Part shown: positions 12,441 to 21,469 of the stretch, in pieces
Layout: each line of letters begins with the position of its first letter
Numbering within the stretch: the first letter of the stretch is position 1
Assembly: GCA_905339235.1 (NCBI GenBank)
Contig: CAJPFG010000015.1
Location: forward strand, 62,001-126,000
Reading direction: 5' to 3'
Source: Phycisphaerales bacterium
Lineage (GTDB): Bacteria > Planctomycetota > Phycisphaerae > Phycisphaerales > UBA1924
Length of the DNA stretch: 64,000 bases
Program-made: the position numbers and the translations under genes
Notes under the pieces: model-generated
What the model saw: only the letters and a program-made list of their open reading frames with translations
Databases searched by the model: none
What the model was told of the DNA's origin: nothing

Positions 12441-13472
12441 ATGGGAAGGACGATTCGCGATGCTTCCGGGGGCGACACCAGCGAGCACGGCTCCGCCTGG
12501 CGCGAACCTCGCGCCTGGGGTTCCGGCGAGGATCCCCTTTCCTGGTCCTTTCCGCTGGGCCGATTCCGCTCCCTTCGACTTCGCGCCCACGTCATGGTCC
12601 CGATCTGGCTCGCGGCCGAAATGGTCGCGTGGCTCCCGCGTGATGCCCTGGGCTTCACCCACGTCACCGCCGCGATCACCTCCCTCATGGTGCTCGCGCT
12701 CTTCCGCGAACTCGGCCGAGCCTGGATGCTGCGACTCCAGGGCGCCGACCCCGATTCCGTGGTCGTCTGGCCTCTGGGCGGCGTCGCCCCGACTCCCTCA
12801 TCCCCCACGCCGCGCCCGCTCCTTTCCGAGATGGGCGGACTGCTTACCAACGCCCTTCTCGTGCCCGTTCTCGGAGCGTTGGTTCTGTGGTCCGGCGCCG
12901 GCTGGGACGCTCTGCTCCACTTTGAGCCCTTCTCCCCCCGGATCACCGCCGGCGGGCTCCGCTCTTACCCGCAGGTCTGGGCCTGGTGGGCCTACTACGG
13001 CAACGGAATGCTCCTCCTAGCCAACGCCCTGCTCCCCATGTCTCCCATGGACGCAGGCCGCATGTCCCAGACCTGGGCCCGGCGCGGGCGAGACGGCTCC
13101 GAGAGTTCGATCCTCCGCCTCGGCGTGTTCACGGGCGTACTGCTCTTCGTGGTGGGCGCGGCCTCGAGCGAATCACGCGTGCTTGCCCTTGGCGCCTTCG
13201 GCGCACTCGCCACGTACTTCGATTTCCGGCGCGCCGAGTTCGTGAAGACGCCGATCCGCACCGAGCGAACCCCCGAACCCTCGGTTCAATCCGCCGAGGA
13301 AGAGGACCTCATCCCCTCCGCAACCGTGTCGCACCCGGGCGAACCGCCGGCGCCTCCCCCCCCCAGCCTCGACGGTGTCCTCGAGAAGATCAGCCGCGAA
13401 GGAATGGAGTCGCTCAACGAAGACGAGCGGCTGGTCCTGCGGCGCGAGACCGAGCGTCGCCGACGGCGCTAA
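12441..13472 (+). CDS. Catalytically degenerate site-2-protease-like membrane protein with DUF6576-like tail
   Basis: 343 residues with several membrane segments (about 51-66, 76-92, 133-151, 180-200, 220-240). The frame around FRELGRAWMLRLQG and VVWPLGGVA aligns with M50/SpoIVFB-type S2P enzymes, where the first motif is HELGH and the second reads WPLGG(L/V)A. Here both zinc-binding histidines are Arg (R89, R93), while the Glu (E90) and the distal Asp (D204 in SPMDAGRM, normally PLDGGR) remain. It should therefore lack metal-dependent proteolysis and is probably a pseudoprotease (inference). A cytosolic C-terminal motif (about 309-340, LDGVLEKISREGMESLNEDE) matches the short DUF6576-type helix also present in the rhomboid encoded next. 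An adapter or substrate-binding role is possible. Confidence 0.7.
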   Translation: MGRTIRDASGGDTSEHGSAWREPRAWGSGEDPLSWSFPLGRFRSLRLRAHVMVPIWLAAEMVAWLPRDALGFTHVTAAITSLMVLALFRELGRAWMLRLQGADPDSVVVWPLGGVAPTPSSPTPRPLLSEMGGLLTNALLVPVLGALVLWSGAGWDALLHFEPFSPRITAGGLRSYPQVWAWWAYYGNGMLLLANALLPMSPMDAGRMSQTWARRGRDGSESSILRLGVFTGVLLFVVGAASSESRVLALGAFGALATYFDFRRAEFVKTPIRTERTPEPSVQSAEEEDLIPSATVSHPGEPPAPPPPSLDGVLEKISREGMESLNEDERLVLRRETERRRRR

Positions 13473-13537
13473 ACTCGCGGGCGTGACGCGACCCAGCCGC
13501 AGGACGCGGCGGGCACAACGCGGGAGCCTGCATTGGC

Positions 13538-14506
13538 ATGGGTATCTACGACCGGGATTACATCTGGGGATCGAAAAAGAACATGCGTCCGCGCGTGTGG
13601 TCTTTCAACACCTGGCTCATCATCATCAACGTGGCGGTGTACCTGCTTCAACTGACCACCGCCAACCCGAGCACCGGCTCCACGGGCGTCGAGGCCTACG
13701 GCTACTTCTCGACCCACAAGGTCGCGACTCTCAGTGGCGGGCTGGAGTTCTGGAGGGTTCTCACCTTTCAGTTCCTCCACGGCGGAGTCACCCACCTTTT
13801 CTTCAACATGCTCGGTCTCTACATGTTCGGCCCCATGGTCGAGCAACACCTGGGCTCCAAGAGGTATCTGGCCTTTTACCTCACCTGCGGAATCTTCGGC
13901 GGCCTGGCCTACCTGCTGCTCAACGCCGGCGGGGCCATCGCCGAAAAACTCGGGTATCTCGGTCTGCCCGGCCTCCTTTACAACTACTCGGATACGCACC
14001 TGATCGGCGCCTCCGCGGGCGTCTTCGGCGTCATCCTCGCGTGCGCCTACATCGCGCCCAATCTCACCGTTCAACTCATTTTCCCGCCGATTCCCTTGAG
14101 AATGCGCACGATGGCCTACGTCTACGTGCTGATCGCCGCCGGTTCCGTCATTTTCGGCAGCGACAACGCCGGAGGCGAAGCGGCGCACCTCGGCGGGGCC
14201 GCGGCGGGCTATGTTCTCATCCGTCGCGCCTACCTGCTCCGCGACTTCTTTGACGTCTTCAGCGACTCTCGCCTCCCTTCCAAGTCAAGACCGCCGGGGC
14301 CCGCGGGCAAGGGTCCGAAACTCAAACTCCACGTCGAACCGCCCTCGGACGCCGAGATCGACCGCATTCTGGACAAGGTGAAGGCCCAGGGCCGCGCCAG
14401 TCTTACCAAGTCGGAAACGGACACGCTCGCCCGCTGGACCGACGCCAAAAACGCCGAGGACGCCGCGCGCGGAAAGTCTCGGTCTCGGGGCGCGGGTGGA
14501 GCGTGA
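13538..14506 (+). CDS. Rhomboid-family intramembrane serine protease with DUF6576-like tail
   Basis: 322 residues with six or more transmembrane helices. The catalytic dyad is visible: Ser159 in GASAGVFG and His217 in EAAHLGGAAAGY. HGGVTHLFFNMLGLYMFG carries the conserved HxxxN region of TM2. These are the hallmarks of an active GlpG-type rhomboid that cleaves membrane substrates. An insert between TM3 and TM4 (about 128-152) is longer than in GlpG. The cytosolic tail holds IDRILDKVKAQGRASLTKSE (about 269-288), a DUF6576-type motif shared with the preceding S2P-like protein. Its TGA overlaps the GTG of tgt by 3 nt. Confidence 0.92.
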   Translation: MGIYDRDYIWGSKKNMRPRVWSFNTWLIIINVAVYLLQLTTANPSTGSTGVEAYGYFSTHKVATLSGGLEFWRVLTFQFLHGGVTHLFFNMLGLYMFGPMVEQHLGSKRYLAFYLTCGIFGGLAYLLLNAGGAIAEKLGYLGLPGLLYNYSDTHLIGASAGVFGVILACAYIAPNLTVQLIFPPIPLRMRTMAYVYVLIAAGSVIFGSDNAGGEAAHLGGAAAGYVLIRRAYLLRDFFDVFSDSRLPSKSRPPGPAGKGPKLKLHVEPPSDAEIDRILDKVKAQGRASLTKSETDTLARWTDAKNAEDAARGKSRSRGAGGA

Positions 14507-15738
14507 GCGCGATCTCGTTCGCCATCTCAGCCCGATCCGGTACGTGCGCCGCCAGAGTCGGCCGCGTGCAGACTCCCCACGGCCACTTCGATACCCCCGC
14601 CTTCATGCCCGTGGGAACCCGCGCCAGCGTCAAGGGGATCGTCCCGCACTGGGTCGCCCAGACCGGCGCCCAGATTCTGCTCAACAACACCTACCACCTC
14701 ATGCTCCGACCCGGATCAGGACTCATCGCCCGGCGAGGCGGGGTTCACCGCTTCATGAACTGGCCCGGCCCGATTCTTACCGATTCCGGCGGCTACCAGG
14801 CCTACTCCATGGCCGATACCAACGCCGTGGATGACGACGGTGTTACCTTCAAATCGATCATCGACGGCGGCATGGTCCGTCTCACCCCGGAGATCGCCAT
14901 GCAGGTCCAGAGCGAACTTGGCTCCGACATCATCATGGCGTTCGACGACTGCCCGCCCGCTACCGACCACGCCGCGTGCGACGAGAACCCGGACGAGGAT
15001 CCTCGCCTCTCACGGGCGGTGAAGCGAGACGCGGGCCGGCGCGGCTATGACCACGCCGCCCGCCTGCAAGTCGCCAACGAACGCACCGTCCGCTGGCTCG
15101 CCCGCTGCAAAGCCGCGCACTCCCGCCCCGGCGAGCAGGCGCTCTTCGGCATTGTGCAGGGCGGCACCGATCTCGATCGACGCCGCTGGTGCGTTCAACG
15201 AGTGTGCGACATCGACCTGCCCGGCTACGCCATCGGCGGAGTGGCGGTGGGGGAGCCGCCGGAAGAAATCGCCCGCATCGTCGCCCACACCGCCCCGCTC
15301 ATGCCGGAACACAAGCCGCGATACCTCATGGGCGTCGGCTACGAGCGAGACCTGCTCGCCGCCGTCCGCGCGGGCGTGGACATGTTCGATTGTGTGCTCC
15401 CGACTCGTAACGGCCGGAACGCCAACGCTTTCACGCGTACCGGCCAGATACGGCTCCGCAACTCTCAGTTCGCCGAAGACGATTCCCCCATCGAGACGGG
15501 CTGCGATTGTCCCGCCTGCGACCCAGCCCGGCACCAATGGACGACCGCCGTCGGGGGCGGCTTCAGCCGGGCCTATCTTCGGCATTTGTTCATGGCAGGC
15601 GAGATGCTGGGGCCGATTCTTGTGAGCCTGCATAACCTACGCCACTTCCAGCGGTTCATGTCGGACGTCCGGGGCACAATCCCGACGGCGGACTGGTCCG
15701 GGCTGGCGGCGCGTTGGCCGGTGCTGGCTTGCGCGTAA
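14503..15738 (+). CDS. tgt: tRNA-guanine transglycosylase
   Basis: 411 residues. The GTG start overlaps the rhomboid stop (GTGA) and is preceded by GGTGGA. The enzyme exchanges guanine 34 for preQ1 in tRNAs with GUN anticodons (queuosine pathway). Visible motifs are TPAFMPVGT, NNTYHLMLRPG, TDSGGYQAYS (proton-acceptor Asp), FGIVQGG, YAIGGVAVGE, MGVGYERDLL, FDCVLPTRNGRNA (nucleophilic Asp) and the zinc site CDCPAC plus His in SLHNLRHFQRF. Two departures from the E. coli form: an insertion around residues 160-183 (ENPDEDPRLSRAVKRDAGRR) and about 12 extra residues between the Cys cluster and SRAYLRHL. The usual neighbours yajC and secDF follow. Confidence 0.95.
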   Translation: MSAISFAISARSGTCAARVGRVQTPHGHFDTPAFMPVGTRASVKGIVPHWVAQTGAQILLNNTYHLMLRPGSGLIARRGGVHRFMNWPGPILTDSGGYQAYSMADTNAVDDDGVTFKSIIDGGMVRLTPEIAMQVQSELGSDIIMAFDDCPPATDHAACDENPDEDPRLSRAVKRDAGRRGYDHAARLQVANERTVRWLARCKAAHSRPGEQALFGIVQGGTDLDRRRWCVQRVCDIDLPGYAIGGVAVGEPPEEIARIVAHTAPLMPEHKPRYLMGVGYERDLLAAVRAGVDMFDCVLPTRNGRNANAFTRTGQIRLRNSQFAEDDSPIETGCDCPACDPARHQWTTAVGGGFSRAYLRHLFMAGEMLGPILVSLHNLRHFQRFMSDVRGTIPTADWSGLAARWPVLACA

Positions 15739-15805
15739 GCCTTTGGTTATTCTGTCTTTAGGCCGCTCGACGTTTCGTCTCCGCGGCACTCATGAAAGGT
15801 CTTGA

Positions 15806-16300
15806 ATGCAAGGCATGTCTCAGTGGATGAACTGGTCCTTGGCGCAGGCCGGAACCGAAGCCGGGGCTGCGCCCGCTTCCACCGGTACTCCCGTTCAGGG
15901 TGTCGGCGTCCCCGGCGCCAGCAGCACTCCGACCGGCACTACCGGCGCTCCCGCCGGCCTCGGCGGACCGCCCGCGGGCGCTCCCTCGGGGGGCATGGGA
16001 CCAATCATGTGGCTCTTGCCCGGCATGCTGGTCGTCATGATCCTCATGAGTTGGCTTAGCAGCCGCAAAGACAAGAAGCGCCAGGCCGAACTCATGGCCA
16101 ACATCAAGAAAGGTGACCGCGTCCAGATGATGGGCGGCATCATCGGCTCCATCGTCGAACTCGGAGACACCGAGGTCGTTCTCCGCGTCGAGGAAGGCCG
16201 CATCCGCTTCGCTCGAACCGCCATCGTGGGGCTCGTTCAATCTCGCAACGGCGCGGCCAGCTCCCTCGAGGCCAAGCCCGACGCCAAGGTCAGCGTCTGA
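15806..16300 (+). CDS. yajC: Preprotein translocase accessory subunit YajC
   Basis: 164 residues. A Gly/Ala/Pro/Thr-rich N-terminal region (15-62) of low complexity precedes one transmembrane helix (about 64-84, PIMWLLPGMLVVMILMSWL). The conserved cytosolic YajC domain follows (RKDKKRQAELMANIKKGDRV, MGGIIGSIVEL, VVLRVEEGRIRFARTAIVGL). YajC associates with SecDF. Family members are usually about 110 residues, so the N-terminal extension is extra. The 52-nt gap to secDF and the upstream tgt reproduce the classical tgt-yajC-secD-secF order. Confidence 0.92.
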   Translation: MQGMSQWMNWSLAQAGTEAGAAPASTGTPVQGVGVPGASSTPTGTTGAPAGLGGPPAGAPSGGMGPIMWLLPGMLVVMILMSWLSSRKDKKRQAELMANIKKGDRVQMMGGIIGSIVELGDTEVVLRVEEGRIRFARTAIVGLVQSRNGAASSLEAKPDAKVSV

Positions 16301-16352
16301 ACGCCGCTCGTCCCCCGGTTTCCCGACCTCCTTCAACACAACAAGAGCGATC

Positions 16353-19300
16353 ATGAGACACATCTGGCGAAATCTGAGCTTCGTGCTCGCCGCGGTCGTA
16401 CTCGCGGCCTGGTGCGTGTATCCCCCCGACAAGACCCTTCGCCGCGGCAAGGACCTCGCCGGCGGCGTCAGCATGGTCTATCACGTTTCCATCGGCCCCA
16501 ATGAGAACGCCAAGGACGTTCTCGACCGGACCATCGATGTGCTCAAGCAGCGCGTGGACCCCAACGGGCTCATGGAAATCGAGATGGTTCAGCAAGGGAA
16601 CGACCGCATCGAGATCGCGATGCCGCTCCCCAGCCCGCGGGCCAAGGCGCTCCAGAAGGACTTCGAGGATGCAATGACCCGGCTCCGCGAGGCCGAACTC
16701 GACGAGTCTCGCATCGACATGCTCGTCAAGGGCGATGCCACCTCCCGTGCCGCGGCGCTCGACACCCTCTCAGCGGGAAGCGACGCTCGCCGGGAGATGA
16801 TCAAGAAGACGATCGACACCTACGACGCCTTCGTCGCCGCTCGCGGCGCCTATGACACCGAATCCGACCCCGACAAGAAGAAGGCGATGGAGCCCGGAGT
16901 CGCCGCCGCGGATATCGCGTACGAGCAGGCCCGCGCCGCGGCCATCCGCGGCTCCATCACCGAGGCCGAAATCCGCGGAGTTGTCAACGCCTCCACGAAG
17001 GTGCGAACCGTTCACGATCGCACCGAATCGGTCACCCTGCCCACACCGCGCGAGGTTGCGCTGAAGCGGGTCCAGGATGCACACCCCGAATCTCGCGCGG
17101 AGATAGACCGGCTGATCGACCTGTACGTGAAGTACGAGAAGGAACGCACTTCGCTCGACGACCCGCAGGACCTGATCCGCATGCTGAAGGGCGCGGGCGT
17201 GCTCACGTTCCGTATCACGGTGAAGCCCGGCTCGTACGCGGGGGAGGATCGCGCCCGCGAGGAACTTCGCCTGCGGGGTCCCGCCAACATCACCGCCAAG
17301 GACGTCAAGTGGTGCAAGGTTAACGACATCCAGGCTTGGATCGATAGCCCCGCGGAAGCACGGGCGTTCGGTGAAGATCCCGAGTACGGGATTCGCTTCT
17401 TCAACTCCCGCGGCTACATCGCCGCGCCCTACGGCGGGGACTACTACATCCTGTGCCACGACACCCGCACCGCGCGACTCACACAGGAAGAAGGCTCCTG
17501 GCAGGTCGCCCGCGCCTATCCCGGCGCCGACAGTTACGGCCGTCCCGCCATTCATTTCCAAATGAACGCCAACGGCGCGGTCCTGCTGGGATCGCTCACG
17601 CGAGCCCACGTCGGCGACCAGATGGGCGTTCTCCTCGACGACCAGATCTACACCGCCCCGACGCTGCAGAGCGCCATCTCGTCCAACGGGCAGATCACCG
17701 GGTCCTTCAGCGACGAGGAAATCCGGTACGTTGTCCGCGTGCTCTCCGGCGGCAGCCTCCAGGCCAAACTCTCGCCCGAGCCGATCAGCGTCAACTCCGT
17801 CGGCCCCGAACTGGGCATCGACAACCTTCGAAAAGGCCTCGCCGCCGGCCTCGTGTCGATCGTCATCGTCGCCGGCTTCATGGTGGTCTACTACTTCTCG
17901 TCCGGCGTCATCTCAGTCATCGCACTCCTCGTCAACTCGCTGCTTATCCTGGGCGCCATGGCCCTTTCCGAGGCCGCCTTCACGATGCCCGGCATCGCCG
18001 GCGTCATCCTCACCTTCGGCCAGGCCGTGGATTCCAACGTCCTGATCTACGAGCGAATGCGAGAGGAGTTTCACCACGGCGCCGACATGAAAACGGCCGT
18101 GCGGGTCGGGTTTGCGCGCGCCCTTTCCCCCATCATGGACGGCAACGTCGCAAACCTCATCATTTGCGTCGTCCTGTACTACTTCGGCACGCAGGAAATC
18201 CGCGGCTTCGCCATCACGCTGGGCATCGGCGTGCTCACGACCCTCTTTTCCGCGCTGGTGGTCAGCCGCGTCATCTTCGATATCCTCGTTGAAAAAATCG
18301 GCTGGCGAAAGACCTCCCAACTTCCCATGACCTTCCCCTTCGTGCAGCGCCTCATGACGCCGCACGTGGACTGGATGAAGTACCGTCACGTGCTGCTGGG
18401 GGCCCTGGTGATCTTCCTCGCCGCCAGCGGCGTCGTGATCGTGCAGCGCGGCAGCAGAATGCTCGGCACCGAGTTCCGGGGCGGCTCCGAGGTCGAATTT
18501 CAGTTCAAAAAAGATCCAACCACTGGCAACGACCTCACGCTCAAACGCGAAGAAGTCCACGAGCGCCTCAAGGAAATCGCCGAGTCCGCTCCCGCCAACG
18601 ACCCCGTCAGCGTGCTCGCGCAGGCCGAAGTGCTCCCCGTCAACCCGCGATCCGACGGCGTCACGTCGAACCGTTTCCGGATCCGCACCGGTCCGGCCGA
18701 CGAGAAGATCATCCTCGACGCCATCGCAAACCGCTTTCAGGACGTGATCGAAGGCAGCGGCGGCCTGGCCTTCGGCGGCGCCGGCACCCCAGATTGGAGA
18801 GGCAGGGTCTTCCAGATTCTCTCTCACTCGCTCGGCGAGAACATCGAGCGCCCATCCATCAAAGACGAGGTCGGCTCGTATATGGGCGGCGCCGCCATCG
18901 TGCTCGAGAACCTCGATCCGCCGCCCACCCGCGAATCCCTCTGGTCCCGTCTGCAGCGGATGCGGCTCCAGCACGAGTACGCCGACACCCTTGCGAGGGC
19001 TCGCGAACTCCGAGTCATCGATGGGAACGATGCCGCCGTCAAGTCCGCCGTCATCCTCGTCAAGGACGAGATGATCAACGCCTACGACAGCACCGAGCGT
19101 TGGGAGAGCCGGCTCGCCGTCACCGAATGGCGCCTTGTCAACGACGCCCTTACCCGGCCCACGCAACTCGCCAGCGTTCAGACCTTCAGCCCCACCGTCG
19201 CGGCCACGTTCGCCACGCAGGCCATCCTCACGGTCGTCATCAGCCTCTTTCTGCTCACCGTTTACGTCTGGATCCGATTCGGCTCGCCCCGTTGGGCCAT

Positions 19301-19799
19301 CGCAGCCACCGTTCCCCTCTTCGCCGACGTCGTCGGCATCGCGGGGATGATCGGCTTGGCCGAGGTGCTTTACGAGAGCCCGGTCACCGGAAACACCGCC
19401 CGTGCGCTCGGCCTGCTCCCCTTTAAGTTCGATCTCGCCCAGATCGCCGCGCTTTTGACAATCGTCGGATACTCCCTCAACGACAAGATCATCATCCTCG
19501 ACCGAATTCGAGAGAACAAGGGCAAACTCCCCTTCGCCACCTATCAGATTGTCAACGACTCCATCAACCAGACCCTGAGCCGAACCCTCATCACCGCCGG
19601 CGGCCACCTCATCACCACCGTCATCCTCTATGTATTCGGCGGAGAGGCCGTCCGCGGCTTCGCCTTTGCCTTCAACCTCGGCGTAGTTCTGGGAACCTAC
19701 ACGTCCATCGTTTCTTCACCCCTGGTCTGGTCCCGGAAGTACGACAACGTGATGCCCCCGGGAAGCACTCCAACCGGCATCGTTCCGGCCGCGGTGTAG
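16353..19799 (+). CDS. secDF: Fused protein translocase SecDF
   Basis: 1148 residues: SecD (about 1-640) and SecF (about 670-1148) in one chain, each with six predicted membrane helices and a large periplasmic domain. SecD's TM4-5 motif FGQAVDSNVLIYERMREE (about 555-572) contains the proton-pathway Asp. The SecF counterpart is VGYSLNDKIIILDRIREN (about 1038-1055). SecDF uses the proton gradient to pull preproteins through SecYEG. The first periplasmic region is unusually long, with a helical insert near residues 100-270 rich in Ala/Asp/Arg. Fusion of secD and secF is known in several phyla. The LysM protein gene starts 15 nt after the stop. Confidence 0.96.
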   Translation: MRHIWRNLSFVLAAVVLAAWCVYPPDKTLRRGKDLAGGVSMVYHVSIGPNENAKDVLDRTIDVLKQRVDPNGLMEIEMVQQGNDRIEIAMPLPSPRAKALQKDFEDAMTRLREAELDESRIDMLVKGDATSRAAALDTLSAGSDARREMIKKTIDTYDAFVAARGAYDTESDPDKKKAMEPGVAAADIAYEQARAAAIRGSITEAEIRGVVNASTKVRTVHDRTESVTLPTPREVALKRVQDAHPESRAEIDRLIDLYVKYEKERTSLDDPQDLIRMLKGAGVLTFRITVKPGSYAGEDRAREELRLRGPANITAKDVKWCKVNDIQAWIDSPAEARAFGEDPEYGIRFFNSRGYIAAPYGGDYYILCHDTRTARLTQEEGSWQVARAYPGADSYGRPAIHFQMNANGAVLLGSLTRAHVGDQMGVLLDDQIYTAPTLQSAISSNGQITGSFSDEEIRYVVRVLSGGSLQAKLSPEPISVNSVGPELGIDNLRKGLAAGLVSIVIVAGFMVVYYFSSGVISVIALLVNSLLILGAMALSEAAFTMPGIAGVILTFGQAVDSNVLIYERMREEFHHGADMKTAVRVGFARALSPIMDGNVANLIICVVLYYFGTQEIRGFAITLGIGVLTTLFSALVVSRVIFDILVEKIGWRKTSQLPMTFPFVQRLMTPHVDWMKYRHVLLGALVIFLAASGVVIVQRGSRMLGTEFRGGSEVEFQFKKDPTTGNDLTLKREEVHERLKEIAESAPANDPVSVLAQAEVLPVNPRSDGVTSNRFRIRTGPADEKIILDAIANRFQDVIEGSGGLAFGGAGTPDWRGRVFQILSHSLGENIERPSIKDEVGSYMGGAAIVLENLDPPPTRESLWSRLQRMRLQHEYADTLARARELRVIDGNDAAVKSAVILVKDEMINAYDSTERWESRLAVTEWRLVNDALTRPTQLASVQTFSPTVAATFATQAILTVVISLFLLTVYVWIRFGSPRWAIAATVPLFADVVGIAGMIGLAEVLYESPVTGNTARALGLLPFKFDLAQIAALLTIVGYSLNDKIIILDRIRENKGKLPFATYQIVNDSINQTLSRTLITAGGHLITTVILYVFGGEAVRGFAFAFNLGVVLGTYTSIVSSPLVWSRKYDNVMPPGSTPTGIVPAAV

Positions 19800-19814
19800 T
19801 CTTCGGAGAGCCTC

Positions 19815-20426
19815 ATGCGGGAAGGCGCGGCGAGGCTGGCTGCCGGTTTGGGCGCCCTGGCGCTCCTCTGGATCGTCATCTACTGGTGGTGGCCCTCGGC
19901 CGAGCCGCCGGTCACCTTCGCGCAGCCGGACGCGGCCGAGCCGGTCTCCCTTCCGCCGCCACAGTCCGAGGTCAAGCCTCCGCCCGCGCCGGCCGTGCAG
20001 CCCGATCCCGCCCCGCCGCCGATAGCGGTAATCCCGCCGGACTTCTTCGACCACACCGTCGCCGAAGGCGAGACGCTCGCGTCGATCTCGAAGAAGTACT
20101 TCGGCACCGAGGCTCACGCCCAGGCCATCTCCCGCGCCAATCCGCTCGCGAACCTCAATCCCCTGAAAACCGGCCGGACCATCCGTATCCCCAGGGATCC
20201 CCAGAACATTCAGGGCGTTGTGTTCGGGCCAGATCCGGAGCCGCCCACCGACGGCGCCCGCGAATACGTGGTCAAGAAGGGCGATAGCCTTTCCCGGATC
20301 GCCGCCGACCTGTACGGAGACTCCAGCCTTTCGAACTTCATCTACCTGGCCAACAAAGACCAGATGCCCGACGAGCACTCCGTCCGCATCGGCCAGCGAC
20401 TGAGAATCCCTCCCAAGCCGAGATAG
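19815..20426 (+). CDS. Membrane-anchored protein with two LysM domains
   Basis: 203 residues. An N-terminal membrane anchor (about 8-26, AAGLGALALLWIVIYWWW) is followed by a Pro/Ala-rich spacer (30-75) and two LysM domains: about 78-124 (HTVAEGETLASISKKYFGTE...GRTIRIP) and 149-199 (YVVKKGDSLSRIAADLYGDS...IGQRLRIP). LysM modules bind N-acetylglucosamine in peptidoglycan, so this is probably a periplasmic cell-wall-binding protein. It has no catalytic domain. It sits 15 nt after secDF and 2 nt before hldD, so it is likely co-transcribed with export and envelope genes. Confidence 0.88.
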   Translation: MREGAARLAAGLGALALLWIVIYWWWPSAEPPVTFAQPDAAEPVSLPPPQSEVKPPPAPAVQPDPAPPPIAVIPPDFFDHTVAEGETLASISKKYFGTEAHAQAISRANPLANLNPLKTGRTIRIPRDPQNIQGVVFGPDPEPPTDGAREYVVKKGDSLSRIAADLYGDSSLSNFIYLANKDQMPDEHSVRIGQRLRIPPKPR

Positions 20427-20428
20427 GT

Positions 20429-21469
20429 ATGAGCGACCGCAAATCCTACATTGTGACCGGTGGCGCCGGGTTTGTCGGGGCAAACCTCGTCGCCGAACTG
20501 GCCGCTCGCGAACCCTCCTCGCACGTGATCGTCATCGACAACTTCCGCTCGGGGTCCTTCAACAACATCATCGAGGCCTGCGACCGCCGGGGCGTGGGAC
20601 CCTTCACCGGCGACGTCGTCGCGTGCTCCTGCGCCACGCTCGACTGGGACGCCCGAATCGACCTCCACGAGCCCCGCGCGGTCTTCCACCTCGGCGCCAT
20701 CACCGATACGACAGTCGCCGACGAATCCGAGATGATCCGTGAAAACGTCGGCGGATTCGAGCGCCTCATGGCGGTGGTCGCCGACTCCCGCGAGCGCGGC
20801 CGCCCCCTCCGCGTCGTCTACGCCTCCAGCGCCGCGACGTACGGCACGCCCCCGCACACGGCCCGCCGCGAGGCCTTTCCCCTGTCGGCCGCGGGAAAGC
20901 CCAACAACGTCTACGGCTTCAGCAAGTGGCTCATGGAAAGCGTCCACCGCCGCTGGATGGAGAAGAACGACGCCCTTCCCGTCGTCGGGCTGCGATACTT
21001 CAACGTGTTCGGCCCCGGCGAGGCCCGCAAGGGCAAGATGGCCTCCATGGTCTACCAGATCGCGGGCCGGATGCTGCGGGGTGAACCACCCCGTCTCTTC
21101 ACCGACGGCTCGCAGGCCCGCGATCAGGTTTACGTGGACGACGTGGTGGATTGCACCCTGGCCGCCGCGGGGATCCGAACCTCGCCTTCGCCCCGGCCGC
21201 CCCGGCCCGGGGTCTACAACCTGGGCTCGGGCGTGGCCACGAGTTTTAACGAGGTTGTCGATTCCCTGCGAACGGCCCTCGACATCCCCGCGTCGCGGCT
21301 GGCCACCGAATACTTCGACATGCCGCCGGCGGTTCGCGAGTTCTACCAGGACTACACCCGCGCCGACATGAGCGAGACCGAGCGCGGGCTGGGGTGGAGA
21401 CCATCCCACGAGCCGATGACCGCGATCAGGACATACGCCACATGGCTGGCGAGGGGTTCAGCACGATGA
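20429..21469 (+). CDS. hldD: ADP-L-glycero-D-manno-heptose 6-epimerase family protein
   Basis: 346 residues, extended SDR fold. Visible are the NAD(P)-binding [15 protein letters not shown] after strand 2, HLGAITDTT, the SDR catalytic YASSAATYG and YGFSK (Tyr-x3-Lys), and features typical of HldD rather than Gal[10 protein letters not shown] followed by [10 protein letters not shown], and [11 protein letters not shown]. HldD epimerises ADP-heptose for the inner core of lipopolysaccharide, implying an LPS-bearing outer membrane. Length is about 20-35 residues over typical members. The TGA overlaps the ATG of the next gene. Other HldD substrates cannot be excluded. Confidence 0.88.
   Translation: MSDRKSYIVTGGAGFVGANLVAELAAREPSSHVIVIDNFRSGSFNNIIEACDRRGVGPFTGDVVACSCATLDWDARIDLHEPRAVFHLGAITDTTVADESEMIRENVGGFERLMAVVADSRERGRPLRVVYASSAATYGTPPHTARREAFPLSAAGKPNNVYGFSKWLMESVHRRWMEKNDALPVVGLRYFNVFGPGEARKGKMASMVYQIAGRMLRGEPPRLFTDGSQARDQVYVDDVVDCTLAAAGIRTSPSPRPPRPGVYNLGSGVATSFNEVVDSLRTALDIPASRLATEYFDMPPAVREFYQDYTRADMSETERGLGWRPSHEPMTAIRTYATWLARGSAR

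Noticed and set aside
17913-19607. 564-residue minus-strand frame over secDF
   Set aside because: Shadow of secDF with Gly/Asp/Val-rich noise and no signal or domain.
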